A stretch of DNA of 8,451 nt. Origin: Christensenellaceae bacterium (lineage in GTDB: Bacteria > Bacillota > Clostridia > Christensenellales > Aristaeellaceae). The notes beneath the pieces were generated by a model. The model was not told the DNA's origin and did no database searches. It saw nothing but the letters and a program-made list of their open reading frames with translations. Shown here in pieces: positions 5,859 through 8,451 of this stretch; the first letter of the stretch is position 1, and each line of letters begins with the position of its first letter. The position numbers and the translations under genes were made by a program. The stretch spans positions 1 to 8,451 of the forward strand of contig JADGQP010000120.1 in the NCBI GenBank assembly GCA_017881705.1. The letters run 5' to 3'.

Positions 5859-6848
5859 TCAGCAGATTCTGGGCAGACCTTCGCCCAGCAGCGATTCGAT
5901 GCGGCGCGTACCGCCCGAACGTGTGCGAATGGTCACCGACAGCCCATCGTCCGCGCGCACCGTGCCGATGATCTGCGCGTTTTGCCCGTAGCGCGCGTTA
6001 CGCACCACGGTAAGGGCGGCAAGCGCGTCCCTTTGCGGTATAAACGCCACCAACTTACCCTCGTTGCCCATGTAGAGCGGATCCAGCCCGAGAATATCGC
6101 AAAAGCCGCTCACTTCCGGGTCGGCAAACGTTAGTCCGCCTTCCAGGTGGATACCCACATTGGAGGCTTCGGCAATTTCGCTAAGCACCGAAGCCAGGCC
6201 GCCACGCGTTATATCGCGCAGAGCGTGCACTTCCACGCCCGCGTTCAGCAGACCCAGCACCATCCCGTTAAGCGGCGCGCAATCGCTTTGTATGGCGTTT
6301 TGGATGCCCAACCTTTCGGATTGCACGCACGCGTGGTGGTTGCCCAGGTAACCGCTCAGCAACACCGCGTCGCCATCCGCCGCGTTATGGGCGCTGATGT
6401 TCAGCGCCGTTTCCACAAGCCCGATGCCGGAGGTGTTGATGTACAGCCCGCCCCGGCCCTCGACTACCTTGGTGTCGCCCGCGACAATCGCAACGCCCGC
6501 CTCGTCGGCGGCTTTTTTCATGGATAGGGCGACCCTCTCCAGCGCGTCCGTATCCAACCCATCTTCTAATATAAAGCCGACGCTGAGGTATCGGGGGGTC
6601 GCGCCGCGCATTAACAGGTCGTTCACCGTGCCGCACACAGCCAGCCTGCCGATGTCCCCGCCGGGGAAAAACAGGGGTGTGACCACGAAGGAGTCGGTTG
6701 TAAACGCAAGTCGGGCTCCGGGTGCGGGTAAAATCGCCGCGTCCTCCATAGCGCTGAGGGTTTCATTGGCAAAGTGTTTTACGAAAATATCGTGAATCAG
6801 CACGTTCATCAGTTTGCCGCCGCCGCCGTGGGCGGATGTAATCTTCAT
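5859..6848 (-). CDS. hypE: Hydrogenase maturation protein HypE (carbamoyl dehydratase)
   Basis: HypE receives a carbamoyl group from HypF on its C-terminal Cys and dehydrates it with ATP to a thiocyanate, the source of the CN ligands of the NiFe-hydrogenase iron. The 329-aa length is normal. The N-terminal HGGGGK (7-12), TDSFVVTPLFFPGGDIG (51-67), AGDTKVV (123-129), RDITRGGLAS (211-220) and GNEGK (261-265) are the ATP-binding PurM/SelD-like fold motifs. The protein ends in the diagnostic PRIC, with acceptor Cys329. The usual GDHG motif reads GNHH (169-172). I chose ATG 6848 because AAGGGAGG lies 8 nt upstream; longer in-frame starts would run into hypD. It is the last gene of the hyp operon, 14 nt after hypD, with a hairpin element immediately downstream. 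Confidence 0.97.
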   Translation of the reverse strand: MKITSAHGGGGKLMNVLIHDIFVKHFANETLSAMEDAAILPAPGARLAFTTDSFVVTPLFFPGGDIGRLAVCGTVNDLLMRGATPRYLSVGFILEDGLDTDALERVALSMKKAADEAGVAIVAGDTKVVEGRGGLYINTSGIGLVETALNISAHNAADGDAVLLSGYLGNHHACVQSERLGIQNAIQSDCAPLNGMVLGLLNAGVEVHALRDITRGGLASVLSEIAEASNVGIHLEGGLTFADPEVSGFCDILGLDPLYMGNEGKLVAFIPQRDALAALTVVRNARYGQNAQIIGTVRADDGLSVTIRTRSGGTRRIESLLGEGLPRIC

Positions 6849-6862
6849 TAGCCAGTCCTCCC

Positions 6863-7915
6863 TTATCCGTTGCATCTGTTTGCGTACCAGACGCCGCACG
6901 CGCCCTCTGCAGTGACCATGCACGGCCCCAACGGTGTCGCGGGCGTGCAGAGTGTGCCGAAATTCGGGCATTCACGAGGTTCTGCGCGCCCCATGATGAC
7001 CCGCCCGCACAGGCAGCCCGCCTTTTCCCCGTGCCCGTCGTCCGCACGCCAAGCGTCCGCGCTGAAACGCTCGAACTCCGGCCGCAGCTCGTAGCCGGAC
7101 GCTTCGATTTCCCCCAGCCCGCGCCACGTCGTATTCGCCAGCGTGAAATACCGATCCATCAGCGCCTGCGCACGCAGGTTGCCCTGCTTCGTCACCGCCT
7201 CGGGGTACAGGTTATGCGCCTGGCAAAGCCCGCTTTTCAGCTGCGAAAGCAGGTCGGCAATCGCGGCGAGAATCTGCTCATACTCAAACCCGCCCACGGC
7301 CAACGGAATACGGTAGCACGCGCACAGCGGCGCAAACGCATCGCTGCCCGTGATTACGCTTACGTGGCCGGGGCCGATCAGCCCATCCACGGCGGGGTCG
7401 TTTTCGCAGATCCAATTCAGCGCGGGCGGCATCGCCTTGAGCGCCGTCAGCAGCCGCACATTGTCAACATTCTCTGCCGCAAGGCGTTCCAACAGCAGCG
7501 CGTATGCCGGAATTGTGGTTTCAAACCCAACGGCCGCCACGGCGAACGTGCGCTCCGGCTCCCGTGCCGCCCAGCGCAGCGCGTCCATGGGCGAGTACAT
7601 CACGCGTACGTCGCCGCCCGATGCCTTCGCATCCAGCAGGTTTCCCTTTTCGCCGGGTACGCGCATCATATCCCCGAAAGTACACAGCGTCCAGCCGCCC
7701 TGCAGAGCCAGTTCCGCTGCACGGTCGATAAACCCCGCAGGCGTTACGCACACGGGGCAGCCGGGGCCGGAAACCAGTGTGATGTTTGGCGGCAGCAACC
7801 CGCGGATTCCATATTGGAAAATGCTGTGGGTATGTGTGCCGCAGACTTCCATCAACCGTACGGGCGGGCCGTCGTAGGCTTTAATAAAGTGTTCCAGCCG
7901 CTGAGAGTCGCTCAT
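6863..7915 (-). CDS. hypD: Hydrogenase maturation protein HypD (Fe-CN/CO scaffold)
   Basis: HypD is a [4Fe-4S] protein that, with HypC, holds the iron atom while CN and CO are attached before transfer to the hydrogenase large subunit. The 350-aa sequence carries the conserved blocks in order: EVCGTHTHSIF with Cys25, SGPGCPVC with Cys53 and Cys56, TFGDMMRVPG, VGFETTIPAYA, GPGHVSVITG, VGGFE. The C-terminal Cys-rich block has GCLCGRVIMG (301, 303), EC (316), TLC (323), GPC (332) and GAC (340), which supplies the cluster ligands. The start ATG overlaps the hypC stop as ATGA, indicating translational coupling, and GGAGGAA precedes it within hypC. No missing key residue was seen. Confidence 0.98.
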   Translation of the reverse strand: MSDSQRLEHFIKAYDGPPVRLMEVCGTHTHSIFQYGIRGLLPPNITLVSGPGCPVCVTPAGFIDRAAELALQGGWTLCTFGDMMRVPGEKGNLLDAKASGGDVRVMYSPMDALRWAAREPERTFAVAAVGFETTIPAYALLLERLAAENVDNVRLLTALKAMPPALNWICENDPAVDGLIGPGHVSVITGSDAFAPLCACYRIPLAVGGFEYEQILAAIADLLSQLKSGLCQAHNLYPEAVTKQGNLRAQALMDRYFTLANTTWRGLGEIEASGYELRPEFERFSADAWRADDGHGEKAGCLCGRVIMGRAEPRECPNFGTLCTPATPLGPCMVTAEGACGVWYANRCNG

Positions 7916-8121
7916 AGGCCGGTTTCCTCCAAAAGCACGTCCAGCTCGTCGCTTTGCGCGCGGCTCATCCGCGTTATGGCGCAGCCCGCGTGCACCAGCA
8001 CATAATCGCCAACTTCCGCGTCCACAATGCCCAGTTCCACCGCAATCACGTTGCCGCGGACGTTCACTTTCCCGCGGCCGTCTTCCTTCTCAATTAACTT
8101 CCCGCTGACGGCGACGCACAT
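7912..8121 (-). CDS. hypC: Hydrogenase maturation chaperone HypC
   Basis: HypC is a small chaperone that forms the HypCD complex and delivers the Fe(CN)2CO group to the hydrogenase precursor. The 69-aa protein begins MCVAV; Cys2 is the essential iron-binding residue and must be N-terminal once Met is removed. This is why ATG 8121 is the start rather than in-frame codons upstream, and AAAGGAG lies about 8 nt before it. The family's VHAG motif appears as YVLVHAGCAI (40-49), here with an additional Cys47. The gene overlaps hypF by 28 bp and hypD by 4 bp, so the operon is read as one coupled unit. Confidence 0.96.
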   Translation of the reverse strand: MCVAVSGKLIEKEDGRGKVNVRGNVIAVELGIVDAEVGDYVLVHAGCAITRMSRAQSDELDVLLEETGL

Positions 8122-8451
8122 TGGCAAAACTCCTTTCCCTGCCCGCATACGCAGCGGGCGACATAGGCCTGCCCAAGCGAAATTCCCCCGTCGCCGGCCG
8201 GCACAAGGCGGTTAAGCAGGGTTTCAAACCCTGCGTTGTTAAGCATGGGAAGCACGCGCTCCAGCAGCAGGCGATTTTGGAACACTCCACCGCTGAGCGC
8301 CACGGTGTTTACGTCATAACGCTTTCGTAACGCCTCGCAGACTTCCGCGATCAAGCGGCAAACCGTGTTGTGAAAGCGCAGCGCCAGCGTATACCGGTTC
8401 TCGCCAGCATCCCTTTGCCGTACCAGCGCGCGGACGCAGGGGGCCAGGTCG
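8094..8451 (-). CDS. hypF: Hydrogenase maturation carbamoyltransferase HypF, C-terminal part (5' end outside window)
   Basis: HypF makes carbamoyl-AMP from carbamoyl phosphate and passes the carbamoyl group to the HypE C-terminal Cys. Only the last 119 residues are visible. They belong to the C-terminal Kae1-like transferase domain: RFHNT, then VALSGGVFQNRLLL, then VPAGDGGISLGQAYVA, which match the HypF block order. The usual PxNDGG is PAGDGG here. After the normal domain end the chain continues into a short Cys-rich tail, RCVCGQGKEFCQCA (two CxC pairs), and stops inside hypC. Zinc-finger, YrdC-like and acylphosphatase domains should lie to the right of the window. It is the most upstream gene of the visible hyp operon; the promoter is not in view. 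Confidence 0.95.
   Translation of the reverse strand, partial: DLAPCVRALVRQRDAGENRYTLALRFHNTVCRLIAEVCEALRKRYDVNTVALSGGVFQNRLLLERVLPMLNNAGFETLLNRLVPAGDGGISLGQAYVARCVCGQGKEFCQCASPSAGS

Noticed and set aside
7031..8005. A 324-codon plus-strand open frame
   Set aside because: It is exactly antisense to hypD and the start of hypC, whose motifs are unmistakable. The translation is rich in Arg, Gln and His with no recognisable domain, typical of an antisense frame in GC-rich DNA.

Overview
The window looks like a piece of a GC-rich, anaerobic Firmicutes (Clostridia-type) chromosome. The reasons are strong AAGGAGG-type ribosome binding sites, a vitamin-type ECF transporter with a UPF0397-like S component, and NiFe-hydrogenase maturation (hyp) genes. 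This placement is an inference from gene content; no rRNA or other taxonomic marker is present.

Left part (1-4714, minus strand): one apparent operon. Transcription is predicted to start near 4679 from a very good sigma-A promoter. It crosses a leader of about 220 nt and then reads an S component, a fused two-domain ECF ATPase, an EcfT transmembrane component, and a PepV-like M20 metallopeptidase cut by the left window edge. The leader can fold as a three-way junction followed by an intrinsic terminator, the layout of a transcription-terminating riboswitch, and I do not recognise its class. Two adjacent imperfect direct repeats lie over and upstream of the -35 box. The ATPase gene is broken by one in-frame TAG in its first nucleotide-binding domain, and the Q-loop glutamine of that same domain is already replaced by Arg.

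Middle (4715-5643, plus strand): a divergent promoter, a possible leaderless 32-codon basic ORF, and two closely spaced genes for small membrane proteins (134 and 99 aa) that I cannot assign to a function.

Junction (5644-5858): a strong bidirectional terminator, a second terminator-like hairpin, and a 99-bp hairpin-rich element bounded by CGTATC/GATACG. Two converging transcription units meet here.

Right part (5859-8451, minus strand): the hypF (3' part only), hypC, hypD, hypE operon, tightly packed with overlapping stops and starts. HypF and HypE make the cyanide ligand, and HypC and HypD assemble Fe(CN)2CO for the NiFe-hydrogenase large subunit. HypA, HypB and the hydrogenase itself are not in view. 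No tRNA, rRNA, CRISPR array, insertion sequence or phage gene was seen.
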